From Polynucleobacter cosmopolitanus (lineage in GTDB: Bacteria; Pseudomonadota; Gammaproteobacteria; Burkholderiales; Burkholderiaceae): DNA of 64,000 nt. A model generated the notes under the pieces. That model was not told the origin of the DNA. It did not search any database and saw nothing but the letters and a program-made list of their open reading frames with translations. Position 1 is the stretch's first letter. The number at the start of each line of letters is the position of its first letter. The stretch spans positions 186,001 to 250,000 of the forward strand of contig NZ_NJGG01000003.1 of the NCBI RefSeq assembly GCF_002224225.1. Direction: 5' to 3'. A program made the translations under genes and the position numbers. This document shows positions 1 through 10,300 of the stretch, in pieces.

Positions 1-1
1 G

Positions 2-382
2 GGTGCATACATCATGCCGACCACCACACCGATTCAGTTTGACCCTGATGCTCTGAAGGACTCAGTATTACGTATTGCAGCGCTCAATCCTGAGTGCTTG
101 TTTCCGACTCATTTCAGCCGAATTAATGGTGTTGAGCGCTTAAAACGTCTTTTCTTAGAACAATTAGATGAAATTGTTGTTTTAGCGAAACAATTAAAAA
201 ATGATTCAAATCGACATGCTCTACTGAAAGACGGAATGGCTAAGATTCATATAAATCATTTAAAAACAATGAAGTGCAAACTATCTACTGCTGAAATTAT
301 CACTTTTCTTCAGATTGATTTGGAGCTCAATGCATTGGGAATTTGCCATTGGCTCGATAAATTAGAACCTGGGCTTAATTAA
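2..382 (+). CDS. MBL-fold metallo-hydrolase, C-terminal part (cut by window edge)
   Basis: The reading frame is open from base 2 through the first ATG at 14, so this is the tail of a longer gene that begins before the window. The visible part starts with a PTTTPIQFDP stretch, then a PECLFPTHFSRI segment. In MBL-fold hydrolases of the glyoxalase II-like type such a segment carries a late His of the metal site, and it is followed by a helical C-terminal domain. The HxHxDH motif would lie upstream and cannot be seen, so substrate is unknown. It ends 58 bases before kup, with a likely promoter in the gap. Family assignment is by recognition of the C-terminal pattern; moderate certainty. Confidence 0.6.
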   Translation, partial: GAYIMPTTTPIQFDPDALKDSVLRIAALNPECLFPTHFSRINGVERLKRLFLEQLDEIVVLAKQLKNDSNRHALLKDGMAKIHINHLKTMKCKLSTAEIITFLQIDLELNALGICHWLDKLEPGLN

Positions 383-384
383 TG

Positions 385-412
385 TTGCGTTGCAATATGG
401 TCGGCATATAAT
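385..412 (+). promoter_or_regulatory. candidate sigma-70 promoter of kup
   Basis: TTGCGT (385-390) and a perfect TATAAT (407-412) are separated by 16 bases. The predicted start would lie near 419, giving a leader of about 20 bases before the GTG start of kup at 441. A purine-rich GGGAG (430-434) serves as ribosome binding site. Confidence 0.5.
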
Positions 413-440
413 AAAAACATCATTTATTAGGGAGTAACCG

Positions 441-2381
441 GTGTCCATCAGTAATCCGGAAAATTCACAATCATCTTTACTGAAGCCAGTTGAGCTTCAT
501 GGTCAAGATGGTCATCAGAAAGCAAGTACGGTCACTTTGGCGATTGCAGCCATTGGTGTTGTTTTTGGTGATATCGGCACAAGCCCTCTATACGCATTAA
601 AAGAATCCTTCAGTCCAAGTCACGGTATTCCATTCAGTCAAATGGCTGTCTTTGGCATCATTTCAATGATGTTTTGGACAATCTTGCTGGTTGTGACATT
701 TAAATATGTTCTCTTTGTGATGCGAGCTGACAATAAGGGTGAGGGTGGTGTGCTGTCTTTGATGGCATTGGCACTTCGATCACTTCAATCTGGAAGCCAA
801 TCCTATTTAACGGTGATGATGTTGGGTATGTTTGGAGCTTGCATGCTCTATGGTGAATCAGTCATTACCCCAGCCATCTCTGTTCTATCAGCGGTGGAAG
901 GTCTAGAAATTGCCACACCAGAAATGAAGCGCTTTGTGATTCCAATCACAATCACTATCTTAGTCGCTCTGTTTGTGATTCAAAAATATGGCACAGCTGC
1001 TGTTGGCAAACTATTTGGCCCCATCACAATTACATGGTTTATTTCATTGGCTGCTTTGGGGCTCTATAACGTCATCAAAGCACCTGAAATTTTTAACGCG
1101 ATCAATCCCATTTACGCGATAAATTTCATTTCCGAACATACTTTGATGGCCTATATCGTGATGGGCTCTGTGGTTCTTGTGGTGACTGGTGTTGAGGCTC
1201 TCTATCTAGATATGGGACACTTCGGTCGTAAACCGATTCGCTATGCTTGGTTGTTTTTAGTGTTGCCAAGTTTGCTTTTGAATTATTTTGGTCAAGGTGC
1301 TTTGTTGCTATCAAACCCTGAAGCCATTAAAAATCCTTTTTACTTGATGGTGCCTGAATGGGCTCTGTGGCCCATGGTTGGTTTGGCCACCGCTGCCACA
1401 GTGATTGCTTCTCAGGCGGTTATTTCAGGCGCATTCTCCTTAGCAAACCAAGCTATTTTGTTGGGTTTCTTACCCCGCATGGGTATTCGTCACACCTCAG
1501 ATAATGAAAGAGGTCAAATTTATATCCCTGTGGTGAACTGGTCACTCTTGATCATGGTACTTTTCACGGTGATTGAATTCAGGGAATCCGGTAATTTGGC
1601 GGCGGCTTACGGTATATCAGTCACGACGACGATGCTGATCACCACCATTCTTTTGGCCATTGTGATGCGTCGTGAGTGGCGCTTGAATCCAATTGTCATT
1701 GTTTGTTTGATCACAGCTTTCTTGATCATTGACTTGGCATTTTGGACTGCAACATTAATTAAACTAAAAGATGGTGGTTGGTACCCATTATTGATTGGCG
1801 TTATTTGTTTTACTTGTCTCATGACTTGGTACAAGGGTAGAAAATTACTGCGCGATCGCATTATTAATGAATCCATTCCTTTGGAGCCATTTGTAGCTGG
1901 ACTCTTAGCCCATCCCCCACATCGAGTTGAAGGCACGGGTATCTTTTTAACTGCTCACATCGATTACGTTCCTGTTGCGATGCTGCATAACCTCAAACAC
2001 AATCGCGTGTTACATGAACGCGTATTCTTTTTGAAGTTGAGTATCTGGGATGTGCCTTATGTGAATGATGAGGAGCGTCTCACACTCAAAGACATGGGTG
2101 GCCAAGTGTATTTGGTTCGCTCGGTGCATGGTTTTAAAGAGACACCAGATATCAATAAAGTGTTGGCGCAAATTGAAGCTCAATACCAATTGAAGTTTGA
2201 TCTGATGGATACATCCTTCTTTTTGGCGCGTGACACCGTGGTGTCCTCAAAATTACCTGGTATGGCTTTGTGGCGTGAAAGGCTATTTGCTTGGATGTTC
2301 CAAAATGCTGCAAAACCATCAGATTTCTTCCAAATCCCTACAAATAGGGTGGTGGAGCTTGGCGCCAAGATAGAAATTTAA
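441..2381 (+). CDS. kup: Kup potassium transporter
   Basis: Low-affinity K+ uptake protein of the KUP/HAK/KT family, thought to act as a K+/H+ symporter in the inner membrane. The protein has 646 residues, close to the usual length. The N-terminal family signature is present ([10 protein letters not shown] near residues 46-55), followed by about 12 hydrophobic segments up to roughly residue 460 and a soluble C-terminal domain of about 180 residues. The GTG start at 441 is preceded by GGGAG seven bases upstream. It stands as its own transcription unit behind a recognisable promoter. The identification is firm; transport kinetics cannot be judged from sequence. Confidence 0.95.
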   Translation: MSISNPENSQSSLLKPVELHGQDGHQKASTVTLAIAAIGVVFGDIGTSPLYALKESFSPSHGIPFSQMAVFGIISMMFWTILLVVTFKYVLFVMRADNKGEGGVLSLMALALRSLQSGSQSYLTVMMLGMFGACMLYGESVITPAISVLSAVEGLEIATPEMKRFVIPITITILVALFVIQKYGTAAVGKLFGPITITWFISLAALGLYNVIKAPEIFNAINPIYAINFISEHTLMAYIVMGSVVLVVTGVEALYLDMGHFGRKPIRYAWLFLVLPSLLLNYFGQGALLLSNPEAIKNPFYLMVPEWALWPMVGLATAATVIASQAVISGAFSLANQAILLGFLPRMGIRHTSDNERGQIYIPVVNWSLLIMVLFTVIEFRESGNLAAAYGISVTTTMLITTILLAIVMRREWRLNPIVIVCLITAFLIIDLAFWTATLIKLKDGGWYPLLIGVICFTCLMTWYKGRKLLRDRIINESIPLEPFVAGLLAHPPHRVEGTGIFLTAHIDYVPVAMLHNLKHNRVLHERVFFLKLSIWDVPYVNDEERLTLKDMGGQVYLVRSVHGFKETPDINKVLAQIEAQYQLKFDLMDTSFFLARDTVVSSKLPGMALWRERLFAWMFQNAAKPSDFFQIPTNRVVELGAKIEI

Positions 2382-2390
2382 GTTTTTTAG

Positions 2391-2415
2391 GCATAAAACA
2401 CTAATGGCTTTATGC
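2391..2415 (+). other. hairpin between kup and the next gene
   Basis: GCATAAA (2391-2397) pairs with TTTATGC (2409-2415) around an 11-base loop. There is no T-tract after it, so it is a weak terminator candidate. The right arm contains the ATG at 2412, the first possible start of the downstream gene, so it could instead hinder initiation there. Confidence 0.3.
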
Positions 2416-2918
2416 TTAAGGTTATGAGTTATTACAGAATTTCACTAGGAGTCATTTTCACCTCGTTGTCTTTGCTGACAACGGTGGTTCTTGCTGGTCC
2501 AGCGGAGATGGCAGAGCTCGCGGAAATCGAAAAGAGTCAAAATAATCTCAATCTACAAAAAGATTGGGCTAAATACCGCTTAGAAAAAAAACAGCACGAT
2601 TGTTATGATCAATTTTTCACGACCCGTTGTCTTGATAAAGCTCGTTTAGAACATCGTCAAGAAATCAAAGAAGTGCGTGCTCAAGAAATACCTATGCGAG
2701 AGAGGGAGCGCGTTCTCAAAGCTATCATCAAAGATGAGCAAGATGAACAAAGAATCAAAGAGCGCAACGATCCAGCTAAGGCAAAACAGCGCGCTGATAA
2801 TGTCAAAGATTATGAGCAAAAGCAATTGGATCAAGCTAAACGTGAACAAGACCTTGTAAAAAAACGCGCTGACTCAGAAAAGCGCGCTCAGGAAAATAAA
2901 AAGGCCAATCCGCTCTAA
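2412..2918 (+). CDS. exported charged coiled-coil protein, function unknown
   Basis: 168 residues. An N-terminal hydrophobic stretch (about residues 8-28, ending VVLAG) looks like a signal peptide, so the mature protein is probably periplasmic. The rest is almost entirely charged helix rich in Lys, Glu, Gln and Arg, with strong coiled-coil character. Two cysteines (residues 64 and 73) lie close together and could form a disulfide after export. The start at 2412 lacks a good ribosome site; ATG 2424 is an alternative that keeps the signal peptide. Its stop overlaps the radA start (TAATG), so the two are probably co-translated. I do not recognise a named family. Confidence 0.75.
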   Translation: MLKVMSYYRISLGVIFTSLSLLTTVVLAGPAEMAELAEIEKSQNNLNLQKDWAKYRLEKKQHDCYDQFFTTRCLDKARLEHRQEIKEVRAQEIPMRERERVLKAIIKDEQDEQRIKERNDPAKAKQRADNVKDYEQKQLDQAKREQDLVKKRADSEKRAQENKKANPL

Positions 2919-4282
2919 TGGCAAAAATTAAATCTGTTTATGTTTGCCAAGCATGTGGTGGCTTATCAGCAAAGTGGCAGGGTCAATGCCCTAACTGTGA
3001 GGCTTGGAATTCCATGGAAGAAACCGTGGAAGACAAGCCTTCAACTAATCGCTTTCAAAGCTTGGCTAAAGCTGCTCCTAAACAAAAACTATCCGTTATA
3101 GAAGCCGAAGATTTACCTCGTATTAGCACCGGTGTTGATGAGTTTGATCGAGTATTGGGTGGTGGCTTGGTCACCGGTGGAGTTGCATTGATTGGCGGCG
3201 ACCCCGGTATCGGTAAATCTACTTTGCTTTTGCAAGCACTGGCAGCAATGAGTGCTCGAGGTGACTCGGTTCTTTATATCAGTGGTGAGGAATCGGGTGC
3301 GCAAATTGCCTTGAGAGCAAAACGTTTGGGAATACAAGCTCCGGATTTAGAAGTATTAGCAGAAATCCAGTTAGAGAAATTATTAGCCACCATTGAATCA
3401 GCAAGACCCACTGTGGTGGTCGTTGATTCGATACAAACGGTTTACTCAGAAGCTTTGAGTTCGGCGCCTGGTTCAGTGGCGCAGGTGAAAGAATGCGCAG
3501 CTCAACTGACTCGTTTGGCTAAAACGACTGGTGTTTGTATGATCATGGTGGGTCATGTCACCAAAGAAGGTAACTTGGCAGGGCCAAGGGTTTTAGAACA
3601 TATCGTTGACACAGTTTTGTATTTTGAGGGTGATACGCACTCATCGTTCAGATTGGTTCGAGCCTTTAAAAATCGTTTCGGGGCTGTGAATGAATTAGGT
3701 GTCTTTGCCATGACTGATAAGGGTCTCAAAGGCGTGGCTAATCCATCAGCTTTATTCTTGTCACAGCACGATCAAATCGTTCCCGGTTCTTGTGTGTTGG
3801 TCACGCAAGAAGGCAGTCGACCATTGTTGGTTGAGATTCAGGCATTGGTGGATGCTGCACATGTGCCCAATCCACGCAGATTGGCTTTGGGTCTAGAGCA
3901 ACACCGTTTGGCCATGCTCTTAGCCGTACTTCATCGTCATGCAGGCATTGCTTGTTTTGATCAAGATGTTTTCTTGAATGCGGTGGGCGGCGTCAAAATC
4001 ACTGAGCCTGCAGCGGACTTGGCTGTCTTATTAGCGATTCAGTCGTCGATGAAAAATAAAGCATTGCCCAAGAACTTGATTGTCTTTGGCGAGGTTGGTT
4101 TGGCAGGAGAAATCAGACCATGTCCAAGGGGCCAAGAACGCCTCAAAGAAGCTGCTAAGCTGGGCTTTAAGCAGGCCATTGTTCCAAAGGCCAATGCCCC
4201 TAAAACAAACATTCCTGGCTTAACTATTTTTGCTGTTGATAGGATTGATCAAGCGATTCAAGCAGCCAGAAATCTAGAGTGA
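2918..4282 (+). CDS. radA: DNA repair protein RadA
   Basis: RecA-related ATPase that acts in homologous recombination, promoting branch migration. Domains in order: an N-terminal C4 zinc finger (Cys10, Cys13, Cys24, Cys27), a RecA-like core with Walker A GGDPGIGKS (93-101), the family-specific KNRFG motif (251-255), and a C-terminal Lon-protease-like domain without expected proteolysis. Its 454 residues match the family. The ATG overlaps the stop of the preceding small exported protein by one base. It is convergent with prmB, 20 bases away. Confidence 0.96.
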   Translation: MAKIKSVYVCQACGGLSAKWQGQCPNCEAWNSMEETVEDKPSTNRFQSLAKAAPKQKLSVIEAEDLPRISTGVDEFDRVLGGGLVTGGVALIGGDPGIGKSTLLLQALAAMSARGDSVLYISGEESGAQIALRAKRLGIQAPDLEVLAEIQLEKLLATIESARPTVVVVDSIQTVYSEALSSAPGSVAQVKECAAQLTRLAKTTGVCMIMVGHVTKEGNLAGPRVLEHIVDTVLYFEGDTHSSFRLVRAFKNRFGAVNELGVFAMTDKGLKGVANPSALFLSQHDQIVPGSCVLVTQEGSRPLLVEIQALVDAAHVPNPRRLALGLEQHRLAMLLAVLHRHAGIACFDQDVFLNAVGGVKITEPAADLAVLLAIQSSMKNKALPKNLIVFGEVGLAGEIRPCPRGQERLKEAAKLGFKQAIVPKANAPKTNIPGLTIFAVDRIDQAIQAARNLE

Positions 4283-4284
4283 CA

Positions 4285-4304
4285 AATCTATAATTTTATA
4301 GATT
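4285..4304. terminator. AT-rich hairpin between convergent radA and prmB
   Basis: AATCTATAA (4285-4293) and TTATAGATT (4296-4304) form a 9-bp stem with a two-base loop in the short gap between the two convergent genes; the right arm overlaps the prmB stop codon (4303-4305). The stem is AT-rich and no clear T-tract follows in either direction, so termination activity is uncertain. Confidence 0.35.
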
Positions 4305-5184
4305 AAAGGTCTTCTGCTTGAATCAGTAAGACCTGATCGTCGCCAGCAGAAACTTCTAGCCATGTGACTGGTATTTCTGGAAATGCATCTGAAAAGTTTT
4401 TAGCTTCATTGCCAATCTCAAGCACCAAAGCACCCTCAGGTTTTAAATAATCTTTAGCGTTTGCAATGATTTTTCGAACGATGTCCATGCCATCAATTCC
4501 ACCAGCTAAAGATATTTCTGGTTCAGCGTGATATTCAGGTGGAAGAGTAGCCATGGATGTTGCATTCACATATGGCGGATTGCAAATGATCAAATCAAAT
4601 AAATTTTCTTCATTGGGTGAGGGCAATGATTCAAATAAATCACCTTGGTGAATCTCAATTTGTTCACTCAGATTGTGGCGATCAATGTTCTTGGCTGCTA
4701 AAGACAATGCTTGCATGCTGATATCTGATCCGGACACTTCTACATCTGGGCAAGATAGAGCCATCAAAATCGCCAATGAGCCATTACCTGTGCAGAGGTC
4801 TAAGACTTTGGCGCTCGGAGGCAACCAAGGCTCTAAATGACCATCCACAATTAATTCTGCGATGAATGAGCGAGGCACGATACTGCGCTCATCGCAATAA
4901 AACGGAATGCCCATTAACCAGGCTTCGCCCAAGATGTAGGCCAAAGGTTTGCGAGTAGTGATGCGCTCAAGTGCCCAAGCGTTGATTTGGGTGAGTAATT
5001 CAGGCGTGATTGTTGTGTCGAGAGCTTCTGCAGCATCTTCAGGCGGAAAACCCAAGGCTGTAGCTATGATCCAAAGTGCTTCGCTTTGCGCATCAATGGC
5101 GCCATGGCCATAACTCAGTCCTGCAAGATCTAATTTTTCGGTCAGTTCTTGCCAACAAACTTCTAAAGTTAAATCAGTGTTCAT
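4303..5184 (-). CDS. prmB: PrmB, ribosomal protein L3 glutamine methyltransferase
   Basis: SAM-dependent N5-glutamine methyltransferase. 293 residues, with the SAM-binding motif VLDLCTGNGSLA (127-138) and the catalytic NPPY (202-205) that binds the glutamine side chain. PrmB modifies a glutamine in ribosomal protein L3; the close paralogue PrmC/HemK modifies release factors, and the NPPYVN context and longer N-terminal domain favour PrmB. It is the last gene of the dapD-dapE-prmB run, 23 bases after dapE, an arrangement common in betaproteobacteria. Confidence 0.9.
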   Translation of the reverse strand: MNTDLTLEVCWQELTEKLDLAGLSYGHGAIDAQSEALWIIATALGFPPEDAAEALDTTITPELLTQINAWALERITTRKPLAYILGEAWLMGIPFYCDERSIVPRSFIAELIVDGHLEPWLPPSAKVLDLCTGNGSLAILMALSCPDVEVSGSDISMQALSLAAKNIDRHNLSEQIEIHQGDLFESLPSPNEENLFDLIICNPPYVNATSMATLPPEYHAEPEISLAGGIDGMDIVRKIIANAKDYLKPEGALVLEIGNEAKNFSDAFPEIPVTWLEVSAGDDQVLLIQAEDL

Positions 5185-5207
5185 AAATGTGTTGAAAGAG
5201 TTAACGC

Positions 5208-6365
5208 TTAAGCAATTAACTTTTCTAAAACACCTTTGTAAATATTTTTAAGCGGCTCTATGTCTGCAAGCTCAACACGTTCGTTGATTTGATGAATGGT
5301 TGCATTGCGCGGTCCAAATTCAACCACTTGAGGACAGATCTTTGCAATAAAGCGAGCATCACTGGTGCCGCCAGTTGTCGAAAGCTCTGCAGTTACATTT
5401 GTTTCTGCTTTGATCGACGCTTGCATGGCTTCGGATAAGTTACCTGGTTGCGTCAAAAATGGTTCCCCACTGAGATTCCATTCAATCGTGAAATTCAGTT
5501 GATGTTTCTTCAGGATTGTTTCAAGTTTCTCTTTTAGTTTGTCAGCTGTATTTTCGGTTGAGAAACGGAAATTAAAATCAATGACCACCTCACCAGGAAT
5601 CACATTGGTGGCACCTGTTCCAGAGTGAATATTAGAAACTTGCCATGCGGTTGGTTGGAAATAAGTATTACCTTGATCCCATGTCACTCCAGCAAGTTCA
5701 GCAAGAGCAGGGGCCATGAGGTGAATCGGATTTTTTGATAAATGAGGATAAGCAATGTGACCTTGAACACCAATCACTTTTAATTTGCCAGATAAAGATC
5801 CCCGGCGACCATTTTTAATCGTGTCTCCTAATTGATCAACTGAGGTTGGCTCACCAACCACACAGTAATCAAGACGTTCGCCACGTTTTTTTAATTCATT
5901 ACAAACAATCACAGTGCCATCATGCGCCGGACCTTCTTCATCGCTGGTCAACAAAAAGGCAATCGAGCCTTTGTGATCAGGATTCTGAGCTACAAACTCT
6001 TCAGTGGCCACCACAAAAGCAGCCAATGAGGTTTTCATATCCGCGGCACCACGACCATATAAAAAACCATCTTGGTGTGTCGGTTGAAATGGATTCGAAG
6101 ACCATTTATCGAGTGGACCGGTTGGCACCACATCCGTATGTCCAGCAAAACTCAACAGAGAACCTGTTTTACCTAGAGCGCCTCTTTTAACGGCCCATAG
6201 ATTTGTCACTCTGAAGTGATCAGGACCACTCATCATTGTTTCGCATTCAAAACCGATTGCTTTGAGTCGATCAGCTATCAGATCTTGGCAACCACCATCA
6301 GCAGGCGTTACCGAGTTCTGAGAAATCAGTTGTTCTGTTAGGGCTAAGGTTGAGTTTGTAGTCAC
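5208..6365 (-). CDS. dapE: Succinyl-diaminopimelate desuccinylase DapE
   Basis: Di-zinc M20 hydrolase of lysine and peptidoglycan precursor synthesis; it removes succinate from N-succinyl-LL-diaminopimelate. 385 residues. Metal and catalytic residues visible: His76 and Asp78 in GHTDVVP, Asp109 in GRGAADMK, Glu143/Glu144 in TSDEEGP, Glu172 in GEPTS, and His358 near the C-terminus. A dimerisation domain lies in the middle. It follows dapD by 22 bases, so both succinylase-branch enzymes are made together. Confidence 0.96.
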   Translation of the reverse strand: MTTNSTLALTEQLISQNSVTPADGGCQDLIADRLKAIGFECETMMSGPDHFRVTNLWAVKRGALGKTGSLLSFAGHTDVVPTGPLDKWSSNPFQPTHQDGFLYGRGAADMKTSLAAFVVATEEFVAQNPDHKGSIAFLLTSDEEGPAHDGTVIVCNELKKRGERLDYCVVGEPTSVDQLGDTIKNGRRGSLSGKLKVIGVQGHIAYPHLSKNPIHLMAPALAELAGVTWDQGNTYFQPTAWQVSNIHSGTGATNVIPGEVVIDFNFRFSTENTADKLKEKLETILKKHQLNFTIEWNLSGEPFLTQPGNLSEAMQASIKAETNVTAELSTTGGTSDARFIAKICPQVVEFGPRNATIHQINERVELADIEPLKNIYKGVLEKLIA

Positions 6366-6387
6366 AGATAATCTTTAATGAGTTAGC

Positions 6388-7221
6388 TTAGTCTCGTAAT
6401 AGATCGTTAATGGCTGTTTTAGCTCTGGTTTGAGCGTCTACCTTTTTAACGATGATTGCTGCATAGAGACTGTATTTGCCGCAGGCTGATGGTAATGAGC
6501 CAGGAACAACCACTGAACCAGCTGGTACGCGGCCATAGTGAATTTCACCAGTTTCACGGTCATAAATCTTGGTGCTTTGACCAATGTAAACGCCCATTGA
6601 TAAAACAGCATTTTCTTCAATCACAACACCTTCAACCACTTCTGAACGTGCGCCAATGAAACAGTTATCTTCAATGATCACAGGACCGGCTTGAACTGGT
6701 TCTAGAACACCACCAATACCAACACCGCCTGAGAGGTGAACATTTTTACCAATTTGGGCACATGAACCAACTGTGGCCCAGGTATCAACCATTGAGCCTT
6801 CATCAACATAAGCACCGATATTGACGTATGAGGGCATTAAAACCACATTTTTGCCAATAAATGAACCACGACGAGCCGTTGCAGGCGGAACTACGCGGAA
6901 ACCGCCTTTGGCAAAGTCCTCAGCCGTGTAATTGGCAAATTTAGTTGGAACTTTGTCGTAAAACTGCGGAAAGCCATTGGTGCCATTGGCTGACATCACC
7001 TGATTGTCTTCTAGGCGGAAAGAGATCAAAACAGCCTTTTTAACCCATTGATTCACATTCCACTTGCCCACTGAGTGACGTTCAGCAACGCGAATAGAGC
7101 CGTCATTTAAGCCCGCTAATACCGTAGCCACTGCCTCGCGAACCTCTTTTGGGGCTGCTGAAGGTGATAGGCTGGCACGATCTTCCCAGGCTTGATCAAT
7201 GATGTTCTGTAGCGTTGCCAT
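6388..7221 (-). CDS. dapD: Tetrahydrodipicolinate N-succinyltransferase DapD
   Basis: Transfers succinyl from succinyl-CoA to tetrahydrodipicolinate, the committing step of the succinylase branch of diaminopimelate synthesis. 277 residues from the chosen start; the central and C-terminal part is a left-handed beta helix of hexapeptide repeats. An in-frame start lies 27 bases further upstream (7248), but the ATG at 7219-7221 has a good AAGGA site ten bases away (7232-7236) and gives the normal MATLQ-type N-terminus. First gene of the dapD-dapE-prmB operon; divergent from smc. Confidence 0.95.
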   Translation of the reverse strand: MATLQNIIDQAWEDRASLSPSAAPKEVREAVATVLAGLNDGSIRVAERHSVGKWNVNQWVKKAVLISFRLEDNQVMSANGTNGFPQFYDKVPTKFANYTAEDFAKGGFRVVPPATARRGSFIGKNVVLMPSYVNIGAYVDEGSMVDTWATVGSCAQIGKNVHLSGGVGIGGVLEPVQAGPVIIEDNCFIGARSEVVEGVVIEENAVLSMGVYIGQSTKIYDRETGEIHYGRVPAGSVVVPGSLPSACGKYSLYAAIIVKKVDAQTRAKTAINDLLRD

Positions 7222-7261
7222 AAACTCTTTTTCCTTTAAAAATAACAAGTAATAAGCCTAG

Positions 7262-7267
7262 ATTATA
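7262..7267 (-). promoter_or_regulatory. candidate -10 box upstream of dapD
   Basis: On the minus strand this reads TATAAT, about 40 bases before the dapD start. I see no convincing -35 hexamer at the usual distance, so the call rests on the -10 alone. The divergent smc gene shares this 122-base gap. Confidence 0.3.
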
Positions 7268-7343
7268 TCTGTCGACTTCAGGAAGTGCTCTTTCTATTCC
7301 TACCTTGGTATCATCACAATGATTCCATTAAAAGAAGTTAGCC

Positions 7344-10300
7344 GTGCGACTTAAATCTATCAAACTTTCAGGGTTCAAATCCTTCGTAGACCCCACTCAT
7401 TTCGAGCTTCCAGGCCAATTAATTGGTGTTGTGGGCCCCAACGGTTGCGGTAAATCCAACATCATTGACGCTGTTCGCTGGGTTTTGGGTGAATCTAGGG
7501 CCAGTGAGCTGCGTGGCGAATCCATGCAGGACGTTATTTTTAATGGCTCTGGGCAAAGAAAACCGGCTGGGCGCTCAAGTGTTGAGCTGATTTTTGATAA
7601 CACCGATGGTCGTGCCGCTGGCCAATGGAGCACTTTTGCTGAATTGTCAGTCAAACGCGTGTTGACTCGTGATGGAGCTTCTAGCTACTACATCAATAAT
7701 CAAACAGTCAGACGCAAAGACATTCATGATATGTTCATGGGCACTGGTTTAGGTCCTCGTGCTTATGCGATCATCGGCCAGGGAATGATTTCTAGAATCA
7801 TTGAAGCCAAGCCAGAAGAGTTACGTATTTTCTTGGAAGAGGCTGCGGGTGTATCTAAGTACAAAGAGCGCCGCAAAGAAACTGAATCTCGTTTGGAAGA
7901 CACCAGAGAGAACTTAACGCGTGTAGAAGATATCTTGCGTGAGTTAACGCAGAATCTCACCAAGCTAGAAGGTCAAGCTCAAGTTGCTGAAAAATACAAA
8001 GACCTGAATACTCAGATGACACAGCAACAACAGTTGTTGTGGTTGGTACGTCAGACTGAAGCAGGCAAAGAGCAAGAGCGTCATGCGAATGCGATCAGAG
8101 ATGCTCAAGTTCAGCTTGAAGAGCAAACTGCCAAATTACGCCATGCAGAAGCTGAATTAGAAGAATTAAGAAGCTCTCATTACGCATCGCAAGATTTGGT
8201 ATCAACAGCTCAAGGTGAGCTGTATGAAGTGAATGCTGAAGTAGGCAAGCTTGAGAATGAGATTCGTTATGTTCAAGAATCACGCGCACGCCTACAGCAA
8301 CAGATTTCAGATTTACAAGCGCAGTTATCCCGTTGGTCTTCACAAGAAGTCGCTGCTGCTGATGCCTTACGTCAAACCAATATTGATTTAGAGTCTGCTC
8401 GCGAAAACGAAGAGCGTTTCTTGGAGGCTCTTCATCAGGTACAAGAGAAGTTGCCAGCGCATGAAGTAACTTATTTAGAAACACAAAAAGCTTTAGATCA
8501 AGCGCGTGAAGCTGTGTCTTCAACTGATCAGCGCTTAGCAAGTTTGGCTGAAAGAGTATTGGCTGCAGGTCGTCAATTAGATCAGTTGCATCAACGTCAA
8601 GAACGCTTACAGGCCGATTTATCAAGCTTGGTGAAGCCTGATGCTGAAGCTCTTAGCCTGGCGACTGATCGCCAAACCATGGCTCAGCGCAAGGCTGATG
8701 AAGCGCAAGAGGTTTCTGAAGTAGCCAATGTGAGTGTTCCAGAAGCTGATGCGACAAGACAAAAAGCCCAACAAACCTTGCAAGAATCTTCTACAGCATT
8801 GAGTCAAACTCAGGCTCGCTTGAGTGCTTTGCAAGCTTTACAAGAAAAAGTTCAAGCTCAAGCCAAGGTTGGTCCATGGTTAGAGCAAAAGGGTCTCAAT
8901 AAAAAACAACGTTTGTGGCAAGATTTACAAGTTGAAAAGGGATGGGAAACCGCACTTGAAGCAGTGTTGCGTGAACGTGTCACTGCTTTACAAGCAAGTG
9001 ATTTGAACGAGGCCGTTCGTCTTGCTCAAGATGCGCCGCCGTCTCGTTTGGCTTTCTATTCTGGTAACGGTGTTTCTAATTCTGACTCAAGCGTCAATGG
9101 TTTGACCAGCTTGATGAGCCGTGTTCAGGTCAAAGACTCTGGCATCAAAGCTGTGATCCAAGAGTGGTTGGGCAATGTTTACATTGCAGATAGCTTAGAT
9201 GATGCGATGCGTCGTCGTGAACAACTGCCTCAAGGTGGTGTTCTCTTGGTCAAAGAAGGCCATATTGTCAGTCGCGTGAGTTTGCAACTATATGCAGAGG
9301 ATTCTGAACAAGCTGGTTTATTGGCGCGTGGCCAAGAAATTGAAAACTTAGATTTACAGTTAAAAGCTCAGCAATTAATTCTTGATGAAGCTCAGAGTGA
9401 GGCCAACAGAGCTCAGTCTGCTTATCATCAAGCGCATCAATTGGCCCAGCAAGCTCGTCAAACAGCTGAACAAGCTGTGAGAGAAGCACACAACCTAGAA
9501 GTTGAGCGTTTGCAACTTGCGCAGGCTGATGAGAAATACAGAAGCAGAGCAGACCAAATCAATTTTGAACTTAATGAGCTCACTCAGCAATCTGCTGAAC
9601 TTCAATCGATCAGAGACGAAGGTCAGGGCGAACTAGATCGTGTTCAAGATGAAAAAGGTGTGCACGGAGATAGTTTGACGACTGCACAAGATGCTTATCA
9701 ATCAGCACAACATGCTCTTGAGCAAGCTCGTGAAGCGTTGCGTTTGTCTGAGCGTGAAGCTAGTGAAGCATCCTTTAATACAAGAACCTTGGTCCAAAGA
9801 ATCAGTGATCTGACTCGTGATCAACAATCTGCACAACAACAGGTGGGTGATATCCAGGTGAGCTTGGGTAATTCTCAAGAAGAGTTGCATGGTTTGTCTG
9901 ATGAAGCTGCCCAAGATGCTTTACAAAACTTATTGATTCAAAGAAGTGCTCGCGAAGCTGCTTTGGCGAATGCCAGAACAGAAATGGATGCCATCTCCCA
10001 TCGTTTGCGCGAGGGTGATGAGGGTCGCTTGACGATTGAGCGCAGTTTGCAACCTTTGCGTGACAAAGCCATGGAGCTTCAGCTCAAAGAGCAAGCAGCC
10101 CGCTTGAACGTTGAGCAATTTGCAACCATGTTGATGGATGCGGAAGCCAATGTGGAAGAATTGCAAGCACGCTTAACGCCTGATATGAAGGTCAGCACTT
10201 TGCAATCTGAAGTGAATAAGCTCAATCAAGAAATTCAAGGTTTAGGTCCTGTGAACATGGCAGCTCTTGAAGAGTTGGCCAGCGCGCAAGAGCGTAAGAC

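Noticed and set aside
1607..1936. 109-codon minus-strand frame inside kup
   Set aside because: Antisense shadow of membrane helices; composition is random and no start signal is visible.
8095..8625. 176-codon open frame on the minus strand inside smc
   Set aside because: It mirrors the Gln/Ala/Leu-rich coiled coil of smc, has no recognisable domain or ribosome site, and smc itself is fully conserved there.
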